From Chitinophaga polysaccharea (GTDB lineage: Bacteria > Bacteroidota > Bacteroidia > Chitinophagales > Chitinophagaceae): 64,000 bases of DNA. Location of the stretch: contig NZ_VIWO01000006.1 in assembly GCF_007829335.1 (NCBI RefSeq), positions 434,001 to 498,000 of the forward strand, written 5' to 3'. Both the position numbers and the translations under genes were made by a program. A model generated the notes under the pieces. That model was given only the letters and a program-made list of their open reading frames with translations, had not been told where the DNA came from and did no database searches. Each line of letters opens with the position of its first letter. Position 1 is the stretch's first letter. Shown piece after piece: positions 26,258 to 34,552 of the stretch.

Positions 26258-27211
26258 TTATTTCTCTTCGTAAAAACCCATGCGGGAGAACTTGTCGATA
26301 CGTTGTTCTATGCGGGTATCGGGATCGATTTGCTTTAGTTCTGCCAATGTTTCCTTAATTCTTTTTTTCAGGATAGTGGCCATTTCATCGGGATTTACGT
26401 GAGCACCACCGAGGGGTTCCCGTACAATACCGTCTACCAGTCCGAACTGGCTCATGTAATCGGAGGTAAGTTTGAGTTCTTCGGCGGCTTTTTCTTTAAA
26501 GTTCCAGCTACGCCAGAGGATTGTGGAGCAGTTTTCCGGAGAAATAACGGTGTACCAGCTGTTTTCCAGCATAAATACCCTGTCGCCGATACCGATGCCC
26601 AAAGCGCCACCAGAGGCGCCTTCGCCGATAATAATGCAGATAACGGGCACGCGGAGTTTTACCATTTCAAAGAGATTGCGGGCGATGGCTTCGGCCTGAC
26701 CTCTTTCTTCGGCTTCCAGGCCGGGATAAGCGCCGGGCGTATCGATCAACGTTACGATGGGCTTATTGAATCTTTCAGCCAGTTTCATCAGGCGGAGGGC
26801 TTTGCGATATCCTTCCGGGTTGGCCATCCCGAAGTTTCGGAGCTGGCGCATTTTGGTGTTGATACCTTTCTGTTGGCCGATAAACATCACTGTTTCGCCA
26901 TCGAGGTCGGCGAAACCGCCTACCATTGCCTTATCATCTTTTACATTCCGGTCGCCATGCAGTTCCGTAAAGTTGGTGCACATTTTTTCGATATACGCCA
27001 TAGTATAGGGCCTATCTGGGTGACGGCTCAGCTGTACGCGCTGCCAGGCGGTGAGATGGTCATAGATATGTTCACGGGTAGCCGCAATTTTTTGTTCATA
27101 TTCATTTACGGTAGCCGATACATCTACGCCAGATTTTGCACCATTCTCCTTCAGCTTATCCAACTGCTCATATAAGTCAGCGATAGGTTTCTCGAAATCC
27201 AGGAATTGCAT
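26258..27211 (-). CDS. accA: acetyl-CoA carboxylase carboxyltransferase subunit alpha
   Basis: Alpha half of the carboxyltransferase that moves carboxyl from biotin to acetyl-CoA, the first step of fatty acid synthesis. The 317-residue protein has the family N-terminus (FLDFEKPIADLYEQLDKL), the HPDRPYTMAYI segment, the oxyanion-hole glycines in IIGEGASGGALGIGIGD and the C-terminal EPLGGAHVNPDEMA. TATCTTTA on the minus strand (27249-27242) is a likely -7 element. accD is not adjacent. Confidence 0.94.
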   Translation of the reverse strand: MQFLDFEKPIADLYEQLDKLKENGAKSGVDVSATVNEYEQKIAATREHIYDHLTAWQRVQLSRHPDRPYTMAYIEKMCTNFTELHGDRNVKDDKAMVGGFADLDGETVMFIGQQKGINTKMRQLRNFGMANPEGYRKALRLMKLAERFNKPIVTLIDTPGAYPGLEAEERGQAEAIARNLFEMVKLRVPVICIIIGEGASGGALGIGIGDRVFMLENSWYTVISPENCSTILWRSWNFKEKAAEELKLTSDYMSQFGLVDGIVREPLGGAHVNPDEMATILKKRIKETLAELKQIDPDTRIEQRIDKFSRMGFYEEK

Positions 27212-27275
27212 AATTTGATTAAATTGGTTAAAGATCGGGTGTAAAGATAATGCTGAAAATATTTTTTAAAAAAGA

Positions 27276-27308
27276 TTTGCTTAATTGGTGACTTTGTTAT
27301 TATCTTTG
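27276..27308 (+). promoter_or_regulatory. promoter of the first tRNA-Asp gene
   Basis: TTTG at 27276-27279 and TATCTTTG at 27301-27308 with a 21-base spacer. The bases after the -7 box (CAATCCCA) are shared with the second tRNA-Asp promoter. A leader of roughly 70 bases would precede the mature tRNA. Confidence 0.7.
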
Positions 27309-27383
27309 CAATCCCAAAACGGAGGAATACAACGAATTGGGATACAGAAAGATAGGGATATTTTATCCTTTTATTTCAGTAAC

Positions 27384-27457
27384 GGATCGGTAGTTCAGTT
27401 GGTTAGAATGCCGCCCTGTCACGGCGGAGGTCGCGGGTTCGAGTCCCGTCCGGTCCG
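27384..27457 (+). tRNA. tRNA-Asp (GTC), first copy
   Basis: A 74-base cloverleaf: acceptor GGATCGG pairs with CCGGTCC (one T-G wobble), D-arm with GTTCAGTTGGTTAGA, anticodon stem CCGCC/GGCGG with GTC at 27418-27420, and TPsiC arm GCGGGTTCGAGTCCCGT. The discriminator is G and CCA is not encoded. Sequence identical to the copy at 46825-46898. Confidence 0.97.
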
Positions 27458-27470
27458 CAAAATCTCGAAG

Positions 27471-27500
27471 AAACCCGCGCTAGTCGCGGGTTTTCTGTTT
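27471..27500 (+). terminator. terminator of the first tRNA-Asp
   Basis: An 8-bp stem (27472-27479 with 27485-27492, loop CTAGT) followed by TTCTGTTTTT. The hairpin is the same as that after the second tRNA-Asp. Confidence 0.85.
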
Positions 27501-27601
27501 TTAGTCGATTAGTTGGTCGATTTCGGGGATCAAGTGGATCAAGTAGAAAACTTGGGGATAGCGTAAAAAATAGTTTTTTTGCAGCAGATTAGCCAACGAA
27601 G

Positions 27602-27751
27602 CACGTGGATCAGAACTTTCGCAAACTAGTAGAGATGCTGTTACCAGCAGGGGTTTTAGAGTATTTTGACTTAATTGATTCAAGTCAGAATAAAGAGGGT
27701 ATTGATATATACCTGGAAGAAAAGAATACCGTTCCGGTAGAATTAGCCTAA
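27602..27751 (+). pseudogene. ISAon1-type transposase N-terminal remnant
   Basis: An open stretch reads HVDQNFRKLVEMLLPAGVLE, then YFDLI, then IDIYLEEKNTVPVELA and a TAA at 27749-27751. The LLPxGxLxYFDL and IYLEE(K)N motifs match the N-terminal region of ISAon1-family transposases of Bacteroidota. The rest of the transposase and both terminal repeats are missing. It lies about 100 bases after a tRNA-Asp gene. The interval 27458-27954 otherwise contains only the tRNA terminator. Confidence 0.65.
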
Positions 27752-27954
27752 ACTGCCAAATGTGTAGCCTGAATCCCTATAGAAGATGTAACTAAAGTGG
27801 AGGCAAAGCTATTGGAATCTCCGTCGCGATTAACTTGGATTCCATAGCTTATTTGTGGGCCATTGAAAAACCAGGCATAATTAACCCCGCATTTGGCTGC
27901 ATTATTTCATTTTGCAACCAAATAATTTTGAGAGAGATCGTCCCCAAACAAGCG

Positions 27955-28482
27955 CTACTTTGTACCCGTAACCGGCTTTTGACCTATAACCGGACACCAG
28001 TAAACTTCGTTTGTCATGTTCAGTGTAATTTCAGGATGGGTTCCGGAAGCTGCAGCCAATACCTCATTATCACTGAACAGTTGACGTGGGGTGAATCCCG
28101 CATTAAATACGATCTGCACCTCTCTCCAAACAGGATTGAAACCATCGCCGGGTATAGCATCTATCACGCTGATAAAAGGCTGGTTGTTGGGCAACCCGGG
28201 ATCGGATTGATAAATGAAATTCAGGCTCTTGTTGTGTGCAATCTGGCTTGCCTCAGCCTGGGCTGAAAACTCCACAAATATGATCTTGAAAAGGGAGGAA
28301 TCATAATATGCTGGTATAGTGTTGCTAATTCCGGATGTTTTGTTTTGAACAGCCATTTCTGTTGAATTAGTCGTGGCAAGCTTTGAATCACTCATTAATT
28401 TGGCCTGGGTATCAATTTCTGTTTTACTGCAAGAAAGAAATAGCAGTATAGCGGTGGGAATAATTGTAGTCACCTTTTTCAT
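27955..28482 (-). CDS. hypothetical lipoprotein
   Basis: A 175-residue protein with a lipoprotein signal (ATAILLFLSC-like: hydrophobic run then LFLSC at about residues 15-19), so it is likely exported and lipid-anchored. The mature part is polar at first, then contains FIYQSDPGLPNNQPFISVID and VWREVQIVFNAGFTPRQLFS, which I do not recognise. No enzymatic motif. It stands alone between a transposase remnant and the DUF4236 gene, and may be part of the accessory cargo. Confidence 0.65.
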   Translation of the reverse strand: MKKVTTIIPTAILLFLSCSKTEIDTQAKLMSDSKLATTNSTEMAVQNKTSGISNTIPAYYDSSLFKIIFVEFSAQAEASQIAHNKSLNFIYQSDPGLPNNQPFISVIDAIPGDGFNPVWREVQIVFNAGFTPRQLFSDNEVLAAASGTHPEITLNMTNEVYWCPVIGQKPVTGTK

Positions 28483-28659
28483 TGTCTATATTTTTAAAAC
28501 TGTGGAAAAAAAACACGATAAAAGGCTCGACAAATTAAAGCCGCAATTTTCATTCCAGACTCCAGTTAACACTAGTGTTTTGGAGGGTATCCGGATTCTT
28601 TTTCTTCACACCGTTTCGCAGGTGGCATGTGCGTGAGTGTTCCGTCGTGCCTAACCCTT

Positions 28660-30027
28660 TTATTGGTAACAACCTTCCACCCTGGATTGTAATACACCTA
28701 TCTTGCCAATAAAATCCATAAAATCATCCATAGCAGATAGTTTCGAGGTAGCAATAATCTCAAAAATCCCTGTGCCTGATGTAAACGTATATTCTGAATA
28801 GGCGCATACCGGAAGCCTGCGATTATGATTGAAACGTTTGTCTGGTCCACCAGCTTTATTTACATATTGCCAGGTATAGCTGACCACCTGGGCATCCTGG
28901 GGTAGCATTTCTGATTCAATAAAATTGGAGACAAGACCAGTTATATGTAAATTTTTATAAAATACAGCAGCAAAGGTACTTCCACGTTTTATCAACAAAC
29001 GTTCAGGTAAGAAATACAATTCCATTTTATGGAGTGAGATACATGGAATAGCCACATTGGCAACAAAATAGGGAACCGGCATTTTGTTCTCTGATAAACC
29101 TGCTATCCTCACCCTTCTTATCAGCTTGCCTGCTCCTCCATTTCGCTTATAATCCGCTGTACCCTGAGCATTCAGATATTGCCAAATTCTTGAAGACCGG
29201 GAAAAGGTAACAAAATGAGTCTTGAATTGCTGGTACACCTGCCGGTATTTATCATCCATATCATAGTGTAACTCAATACTGAGTCTTTGCATATCCAGTT
29301 TTTTCAACCAACGGATAAATGGAATTAAACAAAGCATATACAATGCAATTTCGTATCCCAGATACTCGTTTACCAGGTACGTTTCTCCTTCCCTCACTTC
29401 TTCAGAAAACAGCTGGTTAATTTCCACCAGTTCGCGGTTTACATAGCCGGAAGAATCCGACAGTCTTACTTTCAACCATTGTTGGTTCGAGCTGTCCTGC
29501 AATGCAAATTTCTGACCATAATCTGCTGTTTGTAAAACCGGGGATTTTCGATTAGGCTCTTTGCGAATATTAGCACCATTAAATGTTCTTATTATCACAA
29601 TAGTACTGTCTACCGCCGGTTGCACTATTCTATCCCGTTTGCCAAAAGAAAAAAAAAGTACTATTAAAGGGATAATTAATAGCGGCAATTTCGCTACTCT
29701 CGCATATGAAATTTTTGCACACTTCTGATTTAGCTCAGTAATAAATGCCAGGGAATCTGTATCAGTCAGTTCTTCTACTGCTGCAGAAGTTATATTATTA
29801 GCCGTATCAACTGGTTGTACCTCATAGACAGGACGAGGTAAGGGGGAAGCGGGACCGGATATCTTCTGCCGATAGCTGATACCATGTGTACTTAAATTGA
29901 CGTATGTTCCCCCCGGCCCTACATTAATGCGTGCACCTTTCACTCCCATTGAGTAACTAATACCTTTTTTTGAAAAGTTTATTCTGAATGGTCCGGCACT
30001 AAAAGATTTACGGTATGACCAACCCAT
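28660..30027 (-). CDS. DUF4236 and SH3 domain membrane protein
   Basis: A 455-residue protein of unknown function. Residues 1-56 are a DUF4236 domain (WSYRKSFSAGPFRINFSKKG, GPGGTYVNLSTHGISYRQK). One transmembrane helix follows (LPLLIIPLIVLFFSFG, about 112-127). A bacterial SH3 domain follows (IIRTFNGANIRKEPNRKSPV through WLKVRLSDSSGYVNRELV, about 145-205), then a second hydrophobic segment (YEIALYMLCLIPFIRW) and a C-terminal domain of about 210 residues that I do not recognise. Single gene with no obvious partner. Confidence 0.75.
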   Translation of the reverse strand: MGWSYRKSFSAGPFRINFSKKGISYSMGVKGARINVGPGGTYVNLSTHGISYRQKISGPASPLPRPVYEVQPVDTANNITSAAVEELTDTDSLAFITELNQKCAKISYARVAKLPLLIIPLIVLFFSFGKRDRIVQPAVDSTIVIIRTFNGANIRKEPNRKSPVLQTADYGQKFALQDSSNQQWLKVRLSDSSGYVNRELVEINQLFSEEVREGETYLVNEYLGYEIALYMLCLIPFIRWLKKLDMQRLSIELHYDMDDKYRQVYQQFKTHFVTFSRSSRIWQYLNAQGTADYKRNGGAGKLIRRVRIAGLSENKMPVPYFVANVAIPCISLHKMELYFLPERLLIKRGSTFAAVFYKNLHITGLVSNFIESEMLPQDAQVVSYTWQYVNKAGGPDKRFNHNRRLPVCAYSEYTFTSGTGIFEIIATSKLSAMDDFMDFIGKIGVLQSRVEGCYQ

Positions 30028-30214
30028 AACTAACTGTTACTTGTTACGGATCAAAATTAGAGGATGAAAAATGCCGGATCTTACGGGAAACCGTATGCCA
30101 GGTCTTTCTATGCAAAATTTCGACAGCTATTTGCTATACTAAACATAGAAAAATTGATTTTTAATACTTTATCTCGTTAAAGTAATCTGTCGGCGAAAAT
30201 TTCTTCCAAATAAA

Positions 30215-30246
30215 TTTGCGAAACTGATCAGTTGCACATATATTTG
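30215..30246 (+). promoter_or_regulatory. promoter of the DoxX-ArsR-SRPBCC operon
   Basis: TTTG (30215-30218), 20 bases, then TATATTTG (30239-30246), a good Bacteroidota promoter about 35 bases before the DoxX ATG. The spacer and the transcription start are covered by the paired operator. Confidence 0.75.
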
Positions 30247-30261
30247 CAACCAATTGGTTTC
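30220..30261. promoter_or_regulatory. paired operator overlapping the DoxX-ArsR promoter
   Basis: Two 16-base sites, GAAACTGATCAGTTGC (30220-30235) and GCAACCAATTGGTTTC (30246-30261), are inverted copies of the pattern GAAAC-N6-GTTGC and each contains a perfect 12-bp palindrome. They are separated by 10 bases and flank the -7 box. The ArsR-type repressor encoded in the same operon is the obvious candidate ligand; binding is inferred. Confidence 0.6.
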
Positions 30262-30281
30262 ACTACTATAATTACATCATT

Positions 30282-30662
30282 ATGAAAAACAAGATCCTTT
30301 TTGTGCTATGCCTGCTGACAGGCCTGATGTTCATGAATGCAGGGTTAGATAAATTCTTTCACTACATGCCCATTCCTAAAGACATGCCAGAGAAAATGGT
30401 AAAAGCCGGGATGGCATTTATGGAAATAGGCTGGCTCATGCCATTGGTAGGCGCTGCAGAAGTACTTGGTGGCCTGCTGTTAATGATCCCCAGAACCCGG
30501 GCGCTGGGCGCTATTGTTATTCTACCGGTTTTAATAGGTATTTTGCTGGCCAATATCAGTATGGCACCATCAGGATTGCCTATTGTATTGGTGCTCATCG
30601 CCGTCATTGCCTGGGTAATGATCGACAACAGGGAAAAGTACCTGCCTATGATCAGGCAATAA
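30282..30662 (+). CDS. DoxX family membrane protein
   Basis: A 126-residue protein with four hydrophobic segments, including LFVLCLLTGLMFMNAGLDKF, a DoxX-type N-terminus, and LVGAAEVLGGLLLMI. DoxX proteins are small membrane proteins, several linked to redox homeostasis, but their activity is mostly unknown. It opens the operon with ArsR and two SRPBCC genes and lies directly behind the promoter with paired operators. The ArsR gene follows after 57 bases. Confidence 0.82.
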   Translation: MKNKILFVLCLLTGLMFMNAGLDKFFHYMPIPKDMPEKMVKAGMAFMEIGWLMPLVGAAEVLGGLLLMIPRTRALGAIVILPVLIGILLANISMAPSGLPIVLVLIAVIAWVMIDNREKYLPMIRQ

Positions 30663-30719
30663 ACCAGTGGCAGGATGGCAGGCACTCCTCGTGATCTACT
30701 AAAAACGAAATGACACTGT

Positions 30720-31037
30720 ATGAGAAGAGATATTTTCCAGGCCATTGCCGATCCGACGAGAAGAGCGATTATCGCTTTAATTGCCATACAGGCCATGACC
30801 CCCAATGCCATTGCTGAGCATTTCGACACTACCCGGCAAGCTATTTCCAAGCACCTGAAGATCCTCACCGAATGTGAACTGGTGAAACAGGAACACCAGG
30901 GCCGGGAAATATTTTATCAACTTGAAATTGATAAAATGAAAGAAATAGATAAATGGCTGGAACAATTCAGGAAAATCTGGGAAAGCCGCTTTGACCAACT
31001 CGATCAACTTTTAGCTACTATAAAAAAGAAAAAATAA
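30720..31037 (+). CDS. ArsR/SmtB family winged-helix repressor
   Basis: A 105-residue winged-helix DNA-binding protein: RRDIFQAIADPTRRAIIALI, helix-turn-helix MTPNAIAEHFDTTRQAISKH, then the wing LVKQEHQGREIFYQL. It lacks the ELCVCDL metal-binding box of ArsR arsenic sensors, so it belongs to the non-metal group often found beside SRPBCC genes. Its stop TAA overlaps the ATG of the next gene by one base, giving tight coupling. Probably autoregulates through the palindromes at 30220-30261. Confidence 0.9.
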   Translation: MRRDIFQAIADPTRRAIIALIAIQAMTPNAIAEHFDTTRQAISKHLKILTECELVKQEHQGREIFYQLEIDKMKEIDKWLEQFRKIWESRFDQLDQLLATIKKKK

Positions 31038-31540
31038 TGAAACCTAATTTGCAATTCGACTTTATCGCAGATAAAAAGAATAATACGCTGACCATCCGGC
31101 GTGAGTTCCTGGCCGACAGACCATTGGTATGGGACTGCTACACCAAAAGTGAATTACTGGACCGCTGGTTTGCCCCTGCTCCACTAACCACCAAAACAAA
31201 ATCGATGGACTTCCGCGAAGGAGGTCACTGGCACTATGCCATGGTAGAACCCAACGGCACTGAGTACTGGGGCTATACCGCCTACCAGAAGATCAAAGCC
31301 ATTGACTTCTACACCGCCCTGGATGCTTTTAGTAATGAAGCAGCCGAAATCAACGAAGCCCTCCCCCGCGCAGAATGGTTAGTTACTTTTACCGATAAAG
31401 GAGAAAATGCCCTGGTAGAAACTATCGTTACCTATAAATCGCTGGCAGACCTGGAACAGGTTATTCAAATGGGCATGGAACAAGGAATGACCGCTACCCT
31501 GAACAAACTTGATGAATTATTACTCACTTTAAAGTCATAA
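31037..31540 (+). CDS. SRPBCC (AHSA1-like) domain protein, first copy
   Basis: A 167-residue START/AHSA1-fold protein, a fold with a hydrophobic ligand cavity. Motifs include IRREFLADRPLVWDCYTKSE and MDFREGGHWHYAMVEPNG, followed by ETIVTYKSLADLEQVIQMG near the C-terminus. Translationally coupled to the ArsR gene. In many bacteria an ArsR repressor and one or two SRPBCC proteins occur together; the ligand is unknown. Confidence 0.88.
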   Translation: MKPNLQFDFIADKKNNTLTIRREFLADRPLVWDCYTKSELLDRWFAPAPLTTKTKSMDFREGGHWHYAMVEPNGTEYWGYTAYQKIKAIDFYTALDAFSNEAAEINEALPRAEWLVTFTDKGENALVETIVTYKSLADLEQVIQMGMEQGMTATLNKLDELLLTLKS

Positions 31541-31543
31541 AAA

Positions 31544-31957
31544 ATGAGCAACAAAGTTACTGTAACCGCCACCGTACATGCGGACCGCAAAAAAGTATGG
31601 GACTATTACAATCGCCCCGAACACATTACAAAGTGGAACTTTGCTGATCCTTCCTGGCAGTGCCCCTCCGCCTCCAACGATCTGCGCGTAGGCGGAAAAT
31701 ATGCCGCCCGGATGGAAGCCAAAGACGGAAGTTTTGGCTTCGACTTTGAAGCCGTATATGATGAAGTAGTTGACGGCGAAAAATTTACTTATACCATGCC
31801 CAATGGCCGGCAGGCAAGCGTATCCTTCAAAAAGAACGGTGACCAAACCGAAGTAGATGTAACATTTGACCCTGAAACAGAGCACCCGATTGAAATGCAG
31901 AAAAATGGCTGGCAGGCGATCCTGAATAACTTTAAAAGTTATACGGAAGCGAACTAA
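31544..31957 (+). CDS. SRPBCC (AHSA1-like) domain protein, second copy
   Basis: A 137-residue protein of the same fold as the preceding gene product (VTATVHADRKKVWDYYNRPE, WNFADPSWQCPSASNDLRVGG, DVTFDPETEHPIEMQKNGWQ). It starts 3 bases after the first copy and ends the operon ahead of a terminator. The two copies are divergent paralogues, which suggests distinct ligands. Confidence 0.88.
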   Translation: MSNKVTVTATVHADRKKVWDYYNRPEHITKWNFADPSWQCPSASNDLRVGGKYAARMEAKDGSFGFDFEAVYDEVVDGEKFTYTMPNGRQASVSFKKNGDQTEVDVTFDPETEHPIEMQKNGWQAILNNFKSYTEAN

Positions 31958-31983
31958 CGATAACGAATAAATGCATATTGAGA

Positions 31984-32010
31984 GGGAGATGCGATGGCAT
32001 CTCCCTTTTT
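31984..32010 (+). terminator. terminator of the DoxX-ArsR-SRPBCC operon
   Basis: A perfect 9-bp stem (31984-31992 with 31997-32005, 4-nt loop) followed by T5. It also rules out an early start for the next gene, whose frame is open through the hairpin. Confidence 0.88.
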
Positions 32011-32060
32011 ATTTTCGCCAGGTACTTCGCGCATCTCTCACGATTTCCCTACCTTTAACC

Positions 32061-32687
32061 ATGAGCCAATTAAATTTATTTGAAAATGCCGCTAATCACC
32101 CCGCATCGCCGGGACTACACACCATTCGCGATGGCGCCTATTATTTCCAGCCTGACTTTTTCACTAAAGACGAAAGTGATGTGTTCTTTACTTCACTGAA
32201 AGAACACATCCAGTGGAAGCAGGAGTCGATGCAGCGCTATGGCAAACAGGTGAATTTTCCGCGGCTGAGCGCTTGGTATGGAGAAAAAGGAACCACGTAT
32301 ACCTTTTCCGGCGTTACGCACCATCCCCATCCATGGACAGCCGATTTAACTGATATTAACAAACGTATCAGCCCACTGGCAGGAGTTGTATTCAACAGTG
32401 TGTTATTGAATTTATACCGCGATGGAAATGATTCCATTGCCTGGCATACCGATGCAGAGCCGGAGCTGGGGCCGCATCCCGTAATTGCGTCCGTGAATTT
32501 TGGCGCTACCAGGAAGTTTCAATTGCGGCATGTTCAAACAAAAGAAAAAATAGAGATCCCTTTAACCCATGGCAGTTTACTCATTATGCAGGGTGCATTG
32601 CAATATCATTGGCAGCACCAGGTGCCCAAGACCAGTAAACCGGTAAAAGAGCGGATTAACCTTACGTTCCGGGTGATTAAATATTGA
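32061..32687 (+). CDS. AlkB-like 2-oxoglutarate-dependent dioxygenase
   Basis: Fe(II)/2-oxoglutarate oxygenase predicted to repair alkylated bases by oxidative demethylation. In the 208-residue product the iron ligands are H129, D131 (IAWHTDAEPELG) and H186 (YHWQHQVPK), and R198/R204 in ERINLTFR fit the co-substrate-binding arginines. NSVLLNLYRDGND resembles the ABH2/ABH3 group. ATG at 32061 is preferred over the earlier one at 31971 because the earlier frame runs through the terminator. Its 3' end overlaps the convergent neighbour by 11 bases. Confidence 0.92.
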   Translation: MSQLNLFENAANHPASPGLHTIRDGAYYFQPDFFTKDESDVFFTSLKEHIQWKQESMQRYGKQVNFPRLSAWYGEKGTTYTFSGVTHHPHPWTADLTDINKRISPLAGVVFNSVLLNLYRDGNDSIAWHTDAEPELGPHPVIASVNFGATRKFQLRHVQTKEKIEIPLTHGSLLIMQGALQYHWQHQVPKTSKPVKERINLTFRVIKY

Positions 32688-33084
32688 TATCAGCCATAAA
32701 AATCATAAAGAAGACTATACTAAAATAGCTCCAGAGACAGGAAAAGATAATATGCACAGTGGTTTCAAAACGCTTGCCTTTCCATAACGAAGGAGAGTAA
32801 ACAAAAAACTGGAAGAACAAACGACAAATCCAGAAAATGAACAAACCCAACGACAACAAGTGCCCCAGGCGGGTATGCAAAATATCTTCTGCCGCGTAAA
32901 TACATCCTATTCCCATCAACAATACCATTAAGGCAATAAAGAAAGTATGCACATACATGATTTGCCTGCTTAGGAGCGTCAACGGCGCAAATTCTTTTCT
33001 CCAGTTAAAATACTTTGGAAAAAAAGCGTGTAACAGTGCCAGCAGCACGAGTATGTAGCCGGTTGCTTTAAGATGCCATTCCAT
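32677..33084 (-). CDS. small four-helix membrane protein
   Basis: A 135-residue hydrophobic protein with about four transmembrane segments (GYILVLLALLHAFF, VHTFFIALMVLLMGIGCIYA, LLSLGLFIFWICRLFFQFF, IIFSCLWSYFSIVFFMIFMA). No family signature I recognise with certainty. Its start overlaps the stop of the methyltransferase gene by 17 bases, so it is the last gene of the four-gene operon. Confidence 0.75.
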   Translation of the reverse strand: MEWHLKATGYILVLLALLHAFFPKYFNWRKEFAPLTLLSRQIMYVHTFFIALMVLLMGIGCIYAAEDILHTRLGHLLSLGLFIFWICRLFFQFFVYSPSLWKGKRFETTVHIIFSCLWSYFSIVFFMIFMADINI

Positions 33085-33817
33085 TTTTCTCTAATAAAAA
33101 GGCCGATAAAAAAGGGGTTATTTTTATTTCACTGGCCATGTCCAGATTGGCAGCGAGAAAAGTACGCTGCCAGGTTGACCTGGAAAAAAAATGAAAGAAC
33201 CCCAGGTTATACACCATGAAATTGCGGATATCCCTGAGATGCTCTACCACGACAATCCTTCCCTGGTCTTGTAAACTGCGGCGCAGCTCCCGAAAAAAAA
33301 TAATCCTTTCAGCTTCATCACGGATCTCATGGGCTGCCATAAAAACCAGGATCATATCGGCCGATGCTGTCATCACGGGTATGTTAGCCGTAGTAATGGT
33401 TTGGGTGCCCGGGTAAGCTGCGTATACCCTACGTGCCCGTTCAATGGAGACTTCAGTATGTTTAACCGGGTCATAAAAATCGAATACTGTTAGTTTACTT
33501 CCCGGGTACTTTTGTGATAACAGATAGCTGGTTTCATCAAATCCTGCATGCACATTCAGCAGTTGTTTACCCGGCGATGTAATCAGGTCATCTAGCCAGT
33601 GAAGGCTATACAATGCTGATCTGTCGTAGATATACCAGGAAGCAGTAAGCGACAACAACACGCTACCAACAAGTAGCCAGCCTGCTGCCCGCAGTAACGG
33701 GTATTCACTGAAATAACCCAACAATACCAGCAACAACGCCGCTATGGCGTAAAAGTGCCAATTGAAACGGATGATATTTACGACACCCTGAAATGGTTTC
33801 CTGTCTATCTTTTCCAT
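33068..33817 (-). CDS. class I SAM-dependent methyltransferase, membrane-anchored
   Basis: A 249-residue protein with two N-terminal hydrophobic helices (WHFYAIAALLLVLLGYF, LLVGSVLLSLTASWYIY) followed by a Rossmann methyltransferase domain. Motif I is degenerate (LLNVHAGFDETSYLL), motif II is KLTVFDFYDPV, and DMILVFMAAHEIRDEAERI and GRIVVVEHLRDIRNF match later motifs. The start ATG at 33817 follows a GA-rich ribosome-site-like tract; a TTG at 33841 is less likely. Substrate unknown. It overlaps both neighbours, indicating coupled translation. Confidence 0.82.
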   Translation of the reverse strand: MEKIDRKPFQGVVNIIRFNWHFYAIAALLLVLLGYFSEYPLLRAAGWLLVGSVLLSLTASWYIYDRSALYSLHWLDDLITSPGKQLLNVHAGFDETSYLLSQKYPGSKLTVFDFYDPVKHTEVSIERARRVYAAYPGTQTITTANIPVMTASADMILVFMAAHEIRDEAERIIFFRELRRSLQDQGRIVVVEHLRDIRNFMVYNLGFFHFFSRSTWQRTFLAANLDMASEIKITPFLSAFLLEKNGMAS

Positions 33818-34545
33818 ACATCTGTTTTTCCTTTCTTCCAATAGTATGGTACTTGCCGGATGAGAAAAGCATTGGCCAGCCGTGCCTCCCGGAACACAGG
33901 CTGACGCAGAAAACCAACTTCCGCATGATTAATTTTCACCGGCTGTGGCGTCCAATGTTCTCTTACCCCTTCAATGATCAACACCTTATCAGACCCGGGT
34001 TCACAGGTAAATGTAAATGGCAGCGGGCCTGCAAATCGCCGGGCCTCTTTCCAGCTGTCGAACGGCGAAGTGGCTGGCAGCGCTGTATCGGGTTGCGCAA
34101 TATCCACAGATATTTGTATGCCTGATTGTGCTGATGTTACCTCCAGCAAATTGTCGGTAGTTACCACTTTCATATCGGTAGTGGTGTAATGATAATGGGT
34201 AAACAAATTTCCCAGGTACTGCATTTTTTTCTTATTCGTTTCCGTCTTCAGGATAAATAATCCTCTTAGTCTTTTCCCCTCGCTGGTAGTATACCTTACA
34301 AAAATCCGGTAGCCGGCTAAAATGAAATCATTGCCCATAAAAGCCGGAAATCCTTTGGGCCGTAGCCCCTTTGTTTTTACCAGTGCCAATGCCACAAAGG
34401 CCCATTTATCCTGGAACCGCTCCAATTTAAGCGGGGTGGGAACAAGCGGCTGCAGCACTTCGGCAGGAAGCGCATAGGTGAGCACCAACGAATTTTCAAA
34501 AAATGCCTGTACCGCAAAAGGATGATTCTTTAGTAGGGACCACAT
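33805..34545 (-). CDS. DUF2071 family protein (YqjF-like)
   Basis: A 246-residue soluble protein of the DUF2071 (acetoacetate decarboxylase-like fold) family. It has FENSLVLTYALPAEVLQPLV at the start, FVALALVKTKGLRP, FILAGYRIFVRY and a final HAEVGFLRQPVFREARLANA. Family members have no settled function. It sits 7 bases after the DoxX-like gene and overlaps the methyltransferase gene, so it belongs to the four-gene operon. Confidence 0.83.
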   Translation of the reverse strand: MWSLLKNHPFAVQAFFENSLVLTYALPAEVLQPLVPTPLKLERFQDKWAFVALALVKTKGLRPKGFPAFMGNDFILAGYRIFVRYTTSEGKRLRGLFILKTETNKKKMQYLGNLFTHYHYTTTDMKVVTTDNLLEVTSAQSGIQISVDIAQPDTALPATSPFDSWKEARRFAGPLPFTFTCEPGSDKVLIIEGVREHWTPQPVKINHAEVGFLRQPVFREARLANAFLIRQVPYYWKKGKTDVWKR

Positions 34546-34552
34546 AACCAGT

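Noticed and set aside
30720..31037. Arsenic-responsive ArsR repressor
   Set aside because: The metal-binding ELCVCDL-type motif is missing and no arsenic resistance genes are near.
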